Notes: generated by a model from the sequence alone, not told the origin. A stretch of DNA of 49,745 nt from Candidatus Saccharimonadota bacterium (GCA_027492255.1 JAPUFB010000006.1:1-49745), one strand, 5' to 3'; shown: positions 1-8,969, counted from the stretch's first letter. Numbers and translations: made by a program.

Positions 1-174
1 TCGGTCACCGAGACCCAGGCCCGTCCGATGACCTCGGACGAGCTGAAGGCCTGCAACGTACCGAGACTGCCCAACACCGGCTCCACGGTCAATCCGTGGG
101 ACATCGGACTGCCGCTCTTGACGATCGTCTTGGGCGTCATGTTCCTGGTCTTCCGCCGGAGGCGGCAGGCCTGA
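1..174 (+). CDS. C-terminal fragment of LPXTG-type cell-surface protein
   Basis: This reading frame is open from the first base and ends with TGA at 172-174. The fragment carries a sorting-signal layout: an LPNTG motif near residue 23, a hydrophobic stretch (about residues 34-52) and a terminal RRRRQA tail. Proteins of this kind are cleaved by sortase between T and G and linked to the cell envelope. The start and main body lie outside the window. The piece is about 65% GC by hand count, far richer than what follows, with mostly G or C at third positions. It could be an acquired gene, an unusual native gene, or a misassembled edge from a high-GC neighbour. The sorting-signal call is firm; what the protein does is unknown. 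Confidence 0.7.
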   Translation, partial: SVTETQARPMTSDELKACNVPRLPNTGSTVNPWDIGLPLLTIVLGVMFLVFRRRRQA

Positions 175-182
175 ACTGAGAT

Positions 183-234
183 GAGTCAAGACCAATAAAG
201 CAAGATTCCTCGCGTAGAGGGTGAGTCTTGACTC
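183..234. repeat. 10-bp inverted repeat around a 32-nt spacer
   Basis: GAGTCAAGAC at 183-192 is exactly mirrored by GTCTTGACTC at 225-234. It lies just downstream of the partial surface-protein gene and before the larger hairpin. It could be a second part of the transcription end or a protein-binding palindrome. No function can be read from the sequence. Confidence 0.6.
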
Positions 235-238
235 TATG

Positions 239-281
239 AGCCCTGCTCTCCACACCCTCATTTCGGTGTGGAGACAGGGCT
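239..281. terminator. Strong GC-rich hairpin between convergent genes
   Basis: AGCCCTG (239-245) pairs with CAGGGCT (275-281), and CTCCACACC (248-256) pairs with GGTGTGGAG (265-273), leaving an 8-nt loop. This is a very stable stem of 16 pairs. It lies between the end of the LPXTG gene on the plus strand and the end of ychF on the minus strand, so it could stop transcription in both directions. The T run afterwards is poor, as is usual for terminators in high-GC genomes. Confidence 0.65.
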
Positions 282-295
282 CTTCTCATAGGTAA

Positions 296-1372
296 TTATT
301 TCTTGACGTTAAATCTAAATTCAACAACATCATCTGGTTGCATTATATAGTCGCGGCCGACAGTATGGATTTTTCCATGCGCTTTAACGGCAGCTTCAGA
401 ACCAAGCGCGACGAGATCTGCATAATTAATAATCTGTGCAGCGATAAAACCTTTTTCGAAATCAGTATGGATGACACCAGCTGCTTCAGGAGCTGTTGCA
501 CCTTGTTTAATTGTCCACGCACGAACCTCTTTTTCGCCTGCCGTAAGGTAGCTCTGGAGACCGAGAGTATGATATGCAGCACGGGCGAGCTGTATGAGAC
601 CGGATTCAGCAACACCGTAACTCTCAAGCATCTCACGGGAATCAGTTTCATCAAGGCCTTTTAACTCCTCTTCGAGTTTGGCGCAGACAAAAACGCTATC
701 TGCGGGCGCAACGAGTCGTGTCAGCTTGCTTTTTATAACAGTATCAGTCAGTGTTGTCTCGTCAACGTTAAATGCATAAATAACTGGCTTAGCAGTCAGA
801 AGGGGAAGACTGATTGATCGAAAGATTGAAACATCAAGCGAAGAACCACTGCAGTTGTCGAGGAGTGAGCGTATGTGCTGAAGGTTTTCGAGCTCCGCTC
901 GTTTCGTAGGATCAGTCTTGGCTTCTTTCTCGATTTTTGGAATATGTTTTTCAAGCGTTTGCAGATCAGCGAGCACGAGTTCGGTATTGATTACGGCGAT
1001 ATCTTGCTCAGGATCAACCGTATCGGAAACATGGACAATATCATCGTTCGCAAAGGCGCGAACCACATGCACAATTGCATCACATTCACGAATATTCGCG
1101 AGAAATTGATTGCCGAGACCTTCACCCTTACTTGCGCCAGCGACTAGTCCGGCTATATCGACAAACGTCACTGTAGCAGGAATTAGTTTCTGAGCCGCAT
1201 ACATTTTTTGGAGTACTCCCAGACGATCATCGGGTACAGGAACAATTCCTGTGTTTGGTTCAATTGTGGCAAACGGGTAATTAGCCGCTAATGCACCTGC
1301 GTCCGTGAGGGCGTTGAAGAGGGTAGACTTGCCAACGTTTGGCAATCCGACGATTCCGATTGATAAACTCAT
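296..1372 (-). CDS. ychF: Redox-regulated ribosome-associated ATPase/GTPase YchF (OLA1 family)
   Basis: This 358-residue protein belongs to the Obg-like P-loop ATPases, which bind ribosomes and are linked to stress and translation control. The G1 loop GLPNVGKST lies at residues 8-16. The usual NKxD specificity motif is replaced by a FNVDE segment, as expected for this ATP-preferring family. The C-terminal TGS domain ends in DVVEFRFNV. I chose the ATG at 1372 because the protein then begins MSLSIGIVGLPNVG, the family's normal start; an in-frame start 63 nt upstream adds residues foreign to the family. A -10 box (TACAAT, minus strand, 1382-1387) lies only 9 nt before this ATG, so the mRNA leader must be nearly absent. 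The gene faces away from its upstream neighbour. Confidence 0.95.
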   Translation of the reverse strand: MSLSIGIVGLPNVGKSTLFNALTDAGALAANYPFATIEPNTGIVPVPDDRLGVLQKMYAAQKLIPATVTFVDIAGLVAGASKGEGLGNQFLANIRECDAIVHVVRAFANDDIVHVSDTVDPEQDIAVINTELVLADLQTLEKHIPKIEKEAKTDPTKRAELENLQHIRSLLDNCSGSSLDVSIFRSISLPLLTAKPVIYAFNVDETTLTDTVIKSKLTRLVAPADSVFVCAKLEEELKGLDETDSREMLESYGVAESGLIQLARAAYHTLGLQSYLTAGEKEVRAWTIKQGATAPEAAGVIHTDFEKGFIAAQIINYADLVALGSEAAVKAHGKIHTVGRDYIMQPDDVVEFRFNVKK

Positions 1373-1428
1373 ATAGGGATAATTGTAACATAACAGGGGT
1401 GAATAGAACAGACGAGGTGAGAGTATGA

Positions 1429-1457
1429 TTGACAAAAAGGCAATAATCTGCTACTAT
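1429..1457 (+). promoter_or_regulatory. Sigma70-type promoter for the 1483 gene
   Basis: A perfect -35 TTGACA (1429-1434) is followed by a 17-nt spacer and -10 TACTAT (1452-1457). The expected transcription start near 1464 leaves a leader of about 19 nt before the ATG at 1483. Confidence 0.8.
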
Positions 1458-1482
1458 TTACAGAGTAAAAAGCAAAATAAAA

Positions 1483-3270
1483 ATGACCGAACAAACTCTT
1501 CGTAGCCCCACCACAGACCCCACACTTATTGCCCCTATGGGGCACAGTGTGATTGAAGCCGTCACCCTAGCGGTTAACTCGCAAGCTGAAATTGAGCCTG
1601 TGCCTACCTACGTTACTATTGAGGGCACGATTGAAGCATTAGAGGAAGAATCTAGATCTGCATTGGAAACCATGGACACCGTATATGAAGCCAGTAGTGA
1701 TGAGGTAAAGCAAAAAATTGATCAACTTCAAGAGGACTACATAACAGCAAATCAAAAAGCAGATGGTGAAGGCGATAAACGACCAAGCCTCGCCAGTTTT
1801 TTCGGTGAAGCAGAGGATATACCCAAAGAATTTAAAACGGCTCTGTTAGCGTATGAAGCAAATACTGTAAAAACCGAAGCTGCTGAACAAGAGTTAGAAA
1901 AATATGTTCCCGAAAAAGCAGCAGAAGTGAAGCTAAAAGCCCTAGCGCTTGAAGCAAGTCTGGATTACGACATGGTTGTAGCACAGGCGTATGCTGACGA
2001 TGACGATACTACGCCTTTTGAGGGTATTAGGAGTTCGTCAAGGAATTTGCTATATGACGTTAGTAGAGTTATAGGTGTACGGAGGTTGCTCGAAAGCGGT
2101 GCGCCTTTGACTTACCAGCAGCTTAAATCTGTCGAACGTAGCCTTAATAGGTCAGCTACCGAATGTAAACGAAAAAGATTGGTCAGAGAGCAGGGTGAGG
2201 TTGCTGCCGAACTTGAACCGGTATTTACCGATGAGCAAATGACTGACTTAGAAGCACATATCAAAGATGTATACGAACTTCGTATAAAATACAAAAATTT
2301 TAACGGAACAGTATCGAATAAGATCCAAGCGCTGCTTAGCCTGACTCGTGACAGTAAAGCGTGTGACGATAACGCTCCTAGAGATTTTGATGAGCTGTAT
2401 ACACGAGCAAAAATTATATACAACGATAGCCTTAGTGTGGCGATCAATCGCAGACTTGCACAAAAACTTAAGGAACTACCGGCTGAAGAATTTGAGACTG
2501 ATACAAGCTCGGATAGTTATATGCAGTTGATTGAAAGAATCAGAAGGACAGATACTGCTGAGGCACTGAAGAAACTTGAAGTCAGTGGTTCGCTTGAAGA
2601 TCTGCCATTTGAATTTAGTGAGGCAGAGTTAAAGCAATTCTTACGCATATCAGTACCTGCTATCGCACTGGCTTCAGTGAAACGTATTCAATTCGGCCCT
2701 ATACCGCAGGAAGAGGGTCAAGATGGCAGCGTAATAGGTATCCACAGGTGGTCTGACGAGCTAGGTGGTACAGAGATTATCATCTCTGACGCAAGAGTTC
2801 GTAAACACTACCAAGATACTTTAGAGCTATTTGGTGATGATCCTAACGCCGAACAATATGCCGAGCTTAGCGCTAAGTATAGAATGTTGCAAACTATAAC
2901 TCATGAATTTGGTCACGGACTACACGAATCCTTACCGGTCGCTGTACTAAAGCGCTGGGAAGACCAGCGGGCAACGGATCCGACTAACATCACAGAGTAT
3001 GTTAAGAGGCGCCACAATGATAACCATTGGCACCGTTATATGGAAGACTTCGCAGACACTATGGCGTTATTTATTAACAAGCCTGAAATACTGATGGTAA
3101 TTTCGTCAACTCGTTTCGATGCTATGCGACAGATTTTTGAAGAAGTTATGCCATCGTATCCAGAAATATTGAAGAAATCACAAGACCATCGCATTGCAGT
3201 CGATAGAATCGCTCGCATGAGTAAGGGTATTTCTGACGAAACAGTTAAGTCCACCTATTTTGGTAAATAG
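1483..3270 (+). CDS. Putative zinc metallopeptidase-like protein (HEFGH motif)
   Basis: This 595-residue protein has no signal peptide or membrane segment that I can see. The first two thirds are charged and mostly helical-looking, with many E, K and Q residues (possible coiled coil about 50-170). A zinc-binding HExxH motif, HEFGH, lies at residues 474-478, and a MEDFAD segment follows with E521 about 43 residues later. That spacing resembles gluzincin-type peptidases, where a downstream Glu is the third zinc ligand. I do not recognise the family as a whole, and the substrate is unknown. It has its own strong promoter and is flanked by ychF (divergent) and a membrane protein. The peptidase call rests on the motif and its context alone. 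Confidence 0.6.
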   Translation: MTEQTLRSPTTDPTLIAPMGHSVIEAVTLAVNSQAEIEPVPTYVTIEGTIEALEEESRSALETMDTVYEASSDEVKQKIDQLQEDYITANQKADGEGDKRPSLASFFGEAEDIPKEFKTALLAYEANTVKTEAAEQELEKYVPEKAAEVKLKALALEASLDYDMVVAQAYADDDDTTPFEGIRSSSRNLLYDVSRVIGVRRLLESGAPLTYQQLKSVERSLNRSATECKRKRLVREQGEVAAELEPVFTDEQMTDLEAHIKDVYELRIKYKNFNGTVSNKIQALLSLTRDSKACDDNAPRDFDELYTRAKIIYNDSLSVAINRRLAQKLKELPAEEFETDTSSDSYMQLIERIRRTDTAEALKKLEVSGSLEDLPFEFSEAELKQFLRISVPAIALASVKRIQFGPIPQEEGQDGSVIGIHRWSDELGGTEIIISDARVRKHYQDTLELFGDDPNAEQYAELSAKYRMLQTITHEFGHGLHESLPVAVLKRWEDQRATDPTNITEYVKRRHNDNHWHRYMEDFADTMALFINKPEILMVISSTRFDAMRQIFEEVMPSYPEILKKSQDHRIAVDRIARMSKGISDETVKSTYFGK

Positions 3271-3383
3271 AATACGTGGGAGTGTTGGGCTTCACGCGCA
3301 TCTATACAAACAATTAAATACAGTTACTTAGTAATCGTATCTTGCTGATCTTGATGAATTTTTATCATGATGTTTATGGTAAA

Positions 3384-4019
3384 ATGATGGCTAAGATGTT
3401 TTTACGACGAAAAAAGAAAATAACAGATAAAGCTCACACTCCAGATGAGCCAGTTGTGACGGGCGGCTACAGTAAGAAGCGCCAGCGAAATACGAAGCGA
3501 TTAAGAATAGTCCTTATCATCCTCTTAGTCCTTGCTGCAATAGGTGCGGGAGTAGCAAAATACTATAGCGACAAAGCGGCACATGATCTAAAAGTAGATA
3601 ATCTTCCTGCGTATACCATAAATAATTACAGAACAGCCACTCTTCAATCTCTCGAGGAGCGGAGCAAACTGCTAACCGGTTATGGTAGTTCAGAACTTGA
3701 AAAGGTATCACTGAGCGGTGTACTGCGCACATATGATATGGCGATTGCTGCGACAGGTGTCCTTTACGGTGCTCAGAGATATTCGAAAGCGCTCGAAGCA
3801 TTTGAGATCGCTGAATCAAAAGCATCTGCCGAACAGAAAAATATGGAATTCTATGATTATGGTGGATTTATTGCCTATCAAGCAAAGAATAAAGAGAAGA
3901 TGAATGAATACGATACTAAGATGGTCGACGCTATCAAAAACGATACCAAGGTATCGGGAGACCACAAAGATGCTCTCATAAAACAGGCTGAGGAATTAGC
4001 AAAATTAAGACAAGAGTAA
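3384..4019 (+). CDS. Single-pass membrane protein, unknown function
   Basis: A basic cytoplasmic N-terminus (FLRRKKKITDK, and later KKRQRNTKRLR) precedes one hydrophobic segment (LRIVLIILLVLAAIGAGVAKYY). An outward-facing helical domain follows, with alternating residues reminiscent of TPR-like repeats (YGAQRYSKALEAFEIAESKA). The exact start is uncertain: in-frame ATGs occur at 3342, 3354, 3384, 3387 and 3396. I chose 3384 because the earlier start adds an unusual hydrophobic/aromatic leader. It ends 1 nt before the large secreted protein gene, so the two are probably co-transcribed. It may help to anchor or export that protein, but this is only inferred from adjacency. Confidence 0.65.
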   Translation: MMAKMFLRRKKKITDKAHTPDEPVVTGGYSKKRQRNTKRLRIVLIILLVLAAIGAGVAKYYSDKAAHDLKVDNLPAYTINNYRTATLQSLEERSKLLTGYGSSELEKVSLSGVLRTYDMAIAATGVLYGAQRYSKALEAFEIAESKASAEQKNMEFYDYGGFIAYQAKNKEKMNEYDTKMVDAIKNDTKVSGDHKDALIKQAEELAKLRQE

Positions 4020-4020
4020 T

Positions 4021-6468
4021 ATGCGCATACATATAAGACACATACTATCGAAGAGAGTAGCCGCTATAGTTGGCATCCTCGTACTAACTAGTTCTCTTGT
4101 CGGATCCGTTGTGTATGCTGCCTATGATGGGCGTTTTCCATCAGATTATTGGGGTATTACTGACCAGGGCTTGTTCCTCGTTACCGGTGCAACGACAGAT
4201 GTCCCAAATGCCTCCGCATACTTTAAAGTGTATTTTGATTCGCACAACGGTGGCGAAACTATTCAAATACTTAACAAAAATCTTTGCTCATCACAGGGAA
4301 GTGGTATCGATAATGGTGGTGGTGCCATTGCATCAGGTGCTACTGTCTCTATGTATAGAATTCACGGTACTGCAGGGGACTGGGACTATGCGGGCGTAAA
4401 AAGCTGCGATATGACCTATCTTACTATTAATATCTACTCCCAGCTCGTCGCCGACACGCTCGTTCCTGGTCGATGGTTCATTATGATCGAAGCGTGGCCA
4501 ACCAGTTCCGGCTACATGAATGACTATCAGATCTACGGAAATAACAACGCCTATTACGGCTTAATGACTAACCAGATGGTAGCTATCGAGAGTCGATTGC
4601 GGTATGACAGTACTTATTGGGGTGGTGTTTGGGGATTCGGAGCTGATTGTACAGTTGTTGCTCCACAGACTGCCTATATAGGTATCTACGATATGGACAA
4701 TCAAGTGGCTGGAATTCAGCCCGATCCAATGGTTGGAGTGGTTATTGATGATACGACTGGTGCTTGGAATTATCTTACCTTACCCGCAGGACAAGGCTCC
4801 AACTGGACCAATATACCATTTACAATAACCCCTGGACATCGATATAGACTTGATCTTGATCATATCTATTGGAACAATACTATTCAAGTGCGGTTGCCGT
4901 ATGATTCTGCCTATTGGGCTGCACCTTGTTCCCCAACAATTAGTACAGATTATGGTGTTAAGTTGGTTAATCCAACCACAGGACTTGAGTATACCGATTC
5001 AATCGCTGCTGGTGAGCCAGTGCGAGCAACTGCGCATATATATAACAACGGAAGTGTTAACTACTCATATTACTTCTCAAGATTGATGTGGTGGGATCTT
5101 GCCGGGGGAACACCAAATGGTGCAGATGCAAGTGAGTTTCCGCCTATAAGACTCGACCAGCCTATTCAAGTCGGTGGGCACTGGCCGGGTCTTGATCTCA
5201 CTGCGGCGGGTTATCCGGGTACAATACCTAACTATGATAACTTTATCGGGGGCATTACACCTCCCGCTAATGCAACGCAGTTATGCACAGCCATAGCAAC
5301 CTATAGTGATAGCTATACTCTCTGGCCATCCGGAACTGCCGTTCCAGCAGGTACGGTGGGTGGGTGGTGGGCAGTGAAGTGTGTGCCAATTGCAAAATAT
5401 CCAGCGCTCAATGTAACCGGGGGAGATGTTCGTGTGGGTGGTTCTTTCCCAGGAACGTCTGCAAGCGTGTGTACACTTCCAAAAAATGCTGTGGATGGTA
5501 ATAATCCCTATGGGATCTTAATGCACAATTACGCTACCGGTACTCGTGGTGATAAGGGTGAATTAGCAATTACTTCACCAGGATTAATTCGTTCTATGGG
5601 AAGTGGCAATATTTACTCGCCTTCTGTAGGGGATACGTTGTTAAATTTTGGTTCAGGTAGTTTTTCAGGTACCTACAACGCCAATGATAACGGATACTTT
5701 TTAGGTAGTAATATTCCGTCACTTACCACAAGCATGCAGTCATATTGTCTTCCGGATACTCAGCAGCTATATCCGGCAATCGGGTCAACAATTAACGTCG
5801 CTGGCGGCACCCAATATGACATGTGGGATATCAATAATTACTATGCGACTCCAAGCGCGTATTTTCGCAGCGCGACAGTAAACTTTACGGGATCAAATGG
5901 CATATTGTCAATCGGAGATTACAATAGCAGCCCTACAACACTCCGCGCATGGGACTATATGAGGCCTAGTCAGACGGTTATTATTCATGTCAAACGGACA
6001 GGAAATGGTACTGGAAATAAAGTCGTCTTTAATAATCGAGTACTCTATCCTAACGGTGTCTATAATTCAATCAGTGAACTTCCTCATTTTGTTCTTGTCG
6101 TTGATGACCCGGCTATTGCCGTTTCTGTAGAGGGTGGCTCTAATAATCCAAATATGATCGTATATGGAATTATTTCAACACCCGGCAATGTAAACACCTG
6201 CAGTACACTTAATGGTGATCCGAGTGACGGATATGTCTATACGAGTGCCACTTGCGGTGGAACACCGTTCTATATGAGAGGTGCGCTTATTGCGGGCGGT
6301 CGGGTAGTTCCGATGCGAACATACGGATACGATTCAACAACAGACTCAACAAACTATGCAGAGAACTTTAATCTCAGTCCAGCAGTTCTTCTTGCTGATT
6401 ATTCTCGCGCAAGCCGACAACCTGTGCTGACAACTGATTATCAGACTGAACTCCCAACTCGATACTAA
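4021..6468 (+). CDS. Large secreted surface protein upstream of pilus genes
   Basis: This 815-residue protein has an N-terminal export signal: basic residues, then the hydrophobic run VAAIVGILVLTSSLVGSVVYA with a likely cleavage after AYA/VYA. The mature part is rich in Tyr, Trp, Asn, Gly, Ser and Thr and has scattered Cys pairs, typical of beta-rich extracellular proteins. No C-terminal membrane segment or LPXTG signal was found, so it is secreted or held by another protein. A CARDB-like stretch (VKLVNPTTGLEYTDSIAAGEPVRA region) is suggestive only. It sits 47 nt before pilM, on the same strand. It could be a pilus-associated adhesin or tip protein, comparable in position to PilY1, but no PilY1 motif was recognised. 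Confidence 0.7.
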   Translation: MRIHIRHILSKRVAAIVGILVLTSSLVGSVVYAAYDGRFPSDYWGITDQGLFLVTGATTDVPNASAYFKVYFDSHNGGETIQILNKNLCSSQGSGIDNGGGAIASGATVSMYRIHGTAGDWDYAGVKSCDMTYLTINIYSQLVADTLVPGRWFIMIEAWPTSSGYMNDYQIYGNNNAYYGLMTNQMVAIESRLRYDSTYWGGVWGFGADCTVVAPQTAYIGIYDMDNQVAGIQPDPMVGVVIDDTTGAWNYLTLPAGQGSNWTNIPFTITPGHRYRLDLDHIYWNNTIQVRLPYDSAYWAAPCSPTISTDYGVKLVNPTTGLEYTDSIAAGEPVRATAHIYNNGSVNYSYYFSRLMWWDLAGGTPNGADASEFPPIRLDQPIQVGGHWPGLDLTAAGYPGTIPNYDNFIGGITPPANATQLCTAIATYSDSYTLWPSGTAVPAGTVGGWWAVKCVPIAKYPALNVTGGDVRVGGSFPGTSASVCTLPKNAVDGNNPYGILMHNYATGTRGDKGELAITSPGLIRSMGSGNIYSPSVGDTLLNFGSGSFSGTYNANDNGYFLGSNIPSLTTSMQSYCLPDTQQLYPAIGSTINVAGGTQYDMWDINNYYATPSAYFRSATVNFTGSNGILSIGDYNSSPTTLRAWDYMRPSQTVIIHVKRTGNGTGNKVVFNNRVLYPNGVYNSISELPHFVLVVDDPAIAVSVEGGSNNPNMIVYGIISTPGNVNTCSTLNGDPSDGYVYTSATCGGTPFYMRGALIAGGRVVPMRTYGYDSTTDSTNYAENFNLSPAVLLADYSRASRQPVLTTDYQTELPTRY

Positions 6469-6475
6469 AAGTGGA

Positions 6476-6504
6476 TTGCCTCAAGAGTATTGCTTATGTA
6501 TAAT
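6476..6504 (+). promoter_or_regulatory. Promoter of the pilM operon, near-leaderless
   Basis: TTGCCT (6476-6481), a 17-nt spacer and a perfect TATAAT (6499-6504). The pilM ATG is at 6515, so transcription would start only about 3-4 nt before it. An AGGA just after the -10 box overlaps the expected start and probably is not part of the mRNA. Confidence 0.75.
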
Positions 6505-6514
6505 AGGACGTAAT

Positions 6515-7561
6515 ATGAGCTTATTTTCATCGGGTGGGGAATACTTTGCTCTGGATATCGGAACTACCGCTATTCGGGTTGTTCAGCTCGTAGGGAATGA
6601 GGGGAGTTGGCGTCTCGAGAAGTACGGGATAGCTCCAGTCGATATACGAGTCAGTAATTCTGATGCTGTTGGTGATCAGAAAAAGTTAGGCGAAGTGATT
6701 GCAACCGCTATTGGCCAAAGCGGTATTAAAGCAAAGGATGTCATACTAGGTATCCCGTCAAATAAAATGTTCGCTACAGTGATTGATATGCCAGACTTAT
6801 CAGCGATTGAGCTTGCTGCGACTATTAAATATCAGGCTGAACAATATATTCCAATGAATGTTGATGAGGTAAAGATAGATTGGGCTGTTCTCGGCAAGTC
6901 TGTCAATGATCCAAATAAAAACGAAGTATTGCTCGCTAGTGTTGCGAATAAGTTTTCCGAAGCTCGACTCGATATGATTGAAGGGCTTGGGCTAAATGTT
7001 ATCGCCATAGAGCCTGACTCTATTGCGCTAACGCGTGCCTTACTGCCTCCTGGGGTTAATGATGCTCGAGTAATCATTGAAATCGGAGATTTCGCAACAG
7101 ATATTGTTATGGTGTATAACGATGCGCCTCGTCTCGTACGATCACTACCAACTGGTCTTCAGACGCTCGTAAAGGCGACAGCTCAAAATCTAAATATTGA
7201 GCCCGCGCAAGCCACACAGTTTATTCTTAAGTTTGGTCTTCAAGAAGATAAGCTTGAAGGGCAAGTCGCTCGTGCGCTTGCAACAAGCGTAGAGCAATTC
7301 TCAACCGAGATATCAAAATCTGTAAAATTCTTTCAGACGAAATACCCTACAATTCCAGTTAATGGTGCGATTATTTCAGGTTACGGAGTGACTATACCTG
7401 GTCTTGCAGAATATACGGCAAGTAAAACTGGTTTGCAGGTAACATATGGTAATCCATGGCAGCAAGTACGTGTCTCGCAAGAAGATCAGCAAAAGCTTCA
7501 AGGCTTCTCGGCACAGTTTGCAGTGGCGATCGGACTCGCTCAACGGGGGACAGCTGCATGA
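6515..7561 (+). CDS. pilM: Type IV pilus assembly protein PilM
   Basis: PilM is an actin-like ATP-binding protein of the inner-membrane alignment complex, bound on the cytoplasmic side to the PilN N-terminus. The 348-residue product begins with the phosphate-1 motif FALDIGTTAIRVVQL, has the middle ATPase-like segment VIIEIGDFATDIVMV, and ends with the adenosine-site region GAIISGYGVTIPGLAEY. The ATG at 6515 was chosen over the one at 6476 because it starts right at the family N-terminus and 10 nt after a TATAAT box. Its stop overlaps the pilN start (ATGA). It is the first gene of the core pilus operon. Confidence 0.93.
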   Translation: MSLFSSGGEYFALDIGTTAIRVVQLVGNEGSWRLEKYGIAPVDIRVSNSDAVGDQKKLGEVIATAIGQSGIKAKDVILGIPSNKMFATVIDMPDLSAIELAATIKYQAEQYIPMNVDEVKIDWAVLGKSVNDPNKNEVLLASVANKFSEARLDMIEGLGLNVIAIEPDSIALTRALLPPGVNDARVIIEIGDFATDIVMVYNDAPRLVRSLPTGLQTLVKATAQNLNIEPAQATQFILKFGLQEDKLEGQVARALATSVEQFSTEISKSVKFFQTKYPTIPVNGAIISGYGVTIPGLAEYTASKTGLQVTYGNPWQQVRVSQEDQQKLQGFSAQFAVAIGLAQRGTAA

Positions 7562-8271
7562 TTCGACTTAATTTACTCCCTGATATTAAACGCGAATATC
7601 TCAAGGCACGACGAACTGAAGCTAAGGCTATTTCGTTTTCGATATTGCTTGGTCTAATGGCAATTATAGGCGTTATTATGATAGGGGTGTATGTGTATGT
7701 TGTGCAACAGGTTCAGACAGGCCTCTTAACGGATAGTATTAAAAACAATACCAAGACTCTCGAAGCAGAAAAAGACGTTGATAAGTACCTTACACTTCAA
7801 TCACAGCTGGCAAATATCGATACACTTCACCAGGCAAAGACTAATTATTCGCGATTGTTAGATATATTACCGCGGCTTAATCCTGCGGCACCAAACAACG
7901 TTGATATTACAGAGATTACAATCGATTCCACTACAAGTGTTATATCTCTCAGTGGAAATGCGAACGATTATACAGGGCTCATTACCTATAGAGATACGAT
8001 ACGTAATACGAAGTTGACATATATCACCAAAGGACAGAAAGATCAGAATACGGAAGATATGTTCCCTGTCGTCACTATAGGACAGTCAAGTATATCGAAG
8101 GGGAGCGATGGCGTCTCAAAACTGCCATTTAAGATTACCGCCACTTTCAATAAGAATGCCTTCGCGACAAACTCAACTAACGTCAATGTTGTCGTACCAA
8201 ATAAGGATACGACGCCTTCTCGAGTAGGATCACCAGATAGCACAGCTACAACGACAGGAGGGACCCAGTAA
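7558..8271 (+). CDS. pilN: Type IV pilus assembly protein PilN
   Basis: PilN is a bitopic membrane protein whose short cytoplasmic N-terminus docks on PilM. The typical N-terminal motif is present: MIRLNLLPDIKREYL, with the LNLLP core. One membrane segment follows (about residues 24-48, ISFSILLGLMAIIGVIMIGVYV), then a coiled coil and a ferredoxin-like fold extending outward. The length of 237 residues is within the family range. The start codon overlaps the pilM stop as ATGA, supporting translational coupling. The C-terminus is Thr/Ser-rich, which is unusual for the Proteobacterial form. It ends in a TAATG overlap with the next gene. Confidence 0.9.
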   Translation: MIRLNLLPDIKREYLKARRTEAKAISFSILLGLMAIIGVIMIGVYVYVVQQVQTGLLTDSIKNNTKTLEAEKDVDKYLTLQSQLANIDTLHQAKTNYSRLLDILPRLNPAAPNNVDITEITIDSTTSVISLSGNANDYTGLITYRDTIRNTKLTYITKGQKDQNTEDMFPVVTIGQSSISKGSDGVSKLPFKITATFNKNAFATNSTNVNVVVPNKDTTPSRVGSPDSTATTTGGTQ

Positions 8272-8969
8272 TGCCGCAATCAACTGACGACAACGTTTTG
8301 ACCGGTCTTAAGAAGCGTCAACAGGTTATTATGGCGAATAAAGCAGTTTTCTTATGGGTAGCTGCCTCATCCTTCGTCATTGTCATATGTATTGTTGCTG
8401 CACAGTTTCTTGTAAGACAGGCACTGTTTAATCAAAAGGTGATAAACGAAAAATCAGCAACGAACAAAATAGCTGAGGATAATGTAAAAAACGCCAAGGT
8501 AGTAAAGGAGAAGGTTGATGCATTAATTGCGGATGAGAATCTTGCGAAAGCCAAGGCGAATCCAGGGGATAAAAACTTCCAAGTTATTCTTGATGCCCTG
8601 CCGGCCGATAAAGACGACGTCACATTCTCTAACTCACTCTCTCGAATAATTATACGAAACTCAGGTGCAACACTCTTGTCGTTATCGGTAGGCGATGCTA
8701 TACAGACGCCGACTACCCCCGTGACTCCCGTGGTGGTAAGCGAACAGCCAACAACACCGCAACCGCTTCATTTCTCGCTTGCCGCAAATGGAAATGCTGA
8801 CCAAACGAAGAATCTACTCCTTGATCTTGAGAGAACAATCAGACCTATCACTATTAATAGATTAACAATACAGATAACTGCCGGAGGATGGGGTACGTCG
8901 ATTGACGGAGAAACTTATTATCTGCCGGCCGTAAATATGAAACCAGGAACGAAGAGTGTAAAGCCATGA
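8271..8969 (+). CDS. pilO: PilO-like type IV pilus assembly protein
   Basis: The protein has 232 residues, one membrane segment (about residues 26-48, AVFLWVAASSFVIVICIVAAQFLV), a coiled-coil linker rich in K, E and N, and a small outer domain. That layout and the position straight after pilN match PilO, which pairs with PilN through coiled coils. Sequence conservation in this family is low, so the name rests on architecture and gene order. A proline- and threonine-rich stretch (PTTPVTPVVVSEQPTTPQ) interrupts the outer domain. It overlaps the following small gene by 4 nt. Confidence 0.75.
   Translation: MPQSTDDNVLTGLKKRQQVIMANKAVFLWVAASSFVIVICIVAAQFLVRQALFNQKVINEKSATNKIAEDNVKNAKVVKEKVDALIADENLAKAKANPGDKNFQVILDALPADKDDVTFSNSLSRIIIRNSGATLLSLSVGDAIQTPTTPVTPVVVSEQPTTPQPLHFSLAANGNADQTKNLLLDLERTIRPITINRLTIQITAGGWGTSIDGETYYLPAVNMKPGTKSVKP

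Noticed and set aside
338-664. 108-codon plus-strand ORF opposite ychF
   Set aside because: It is antisense to the conserved YchF C-terminal and central regions, so it is a shadow.
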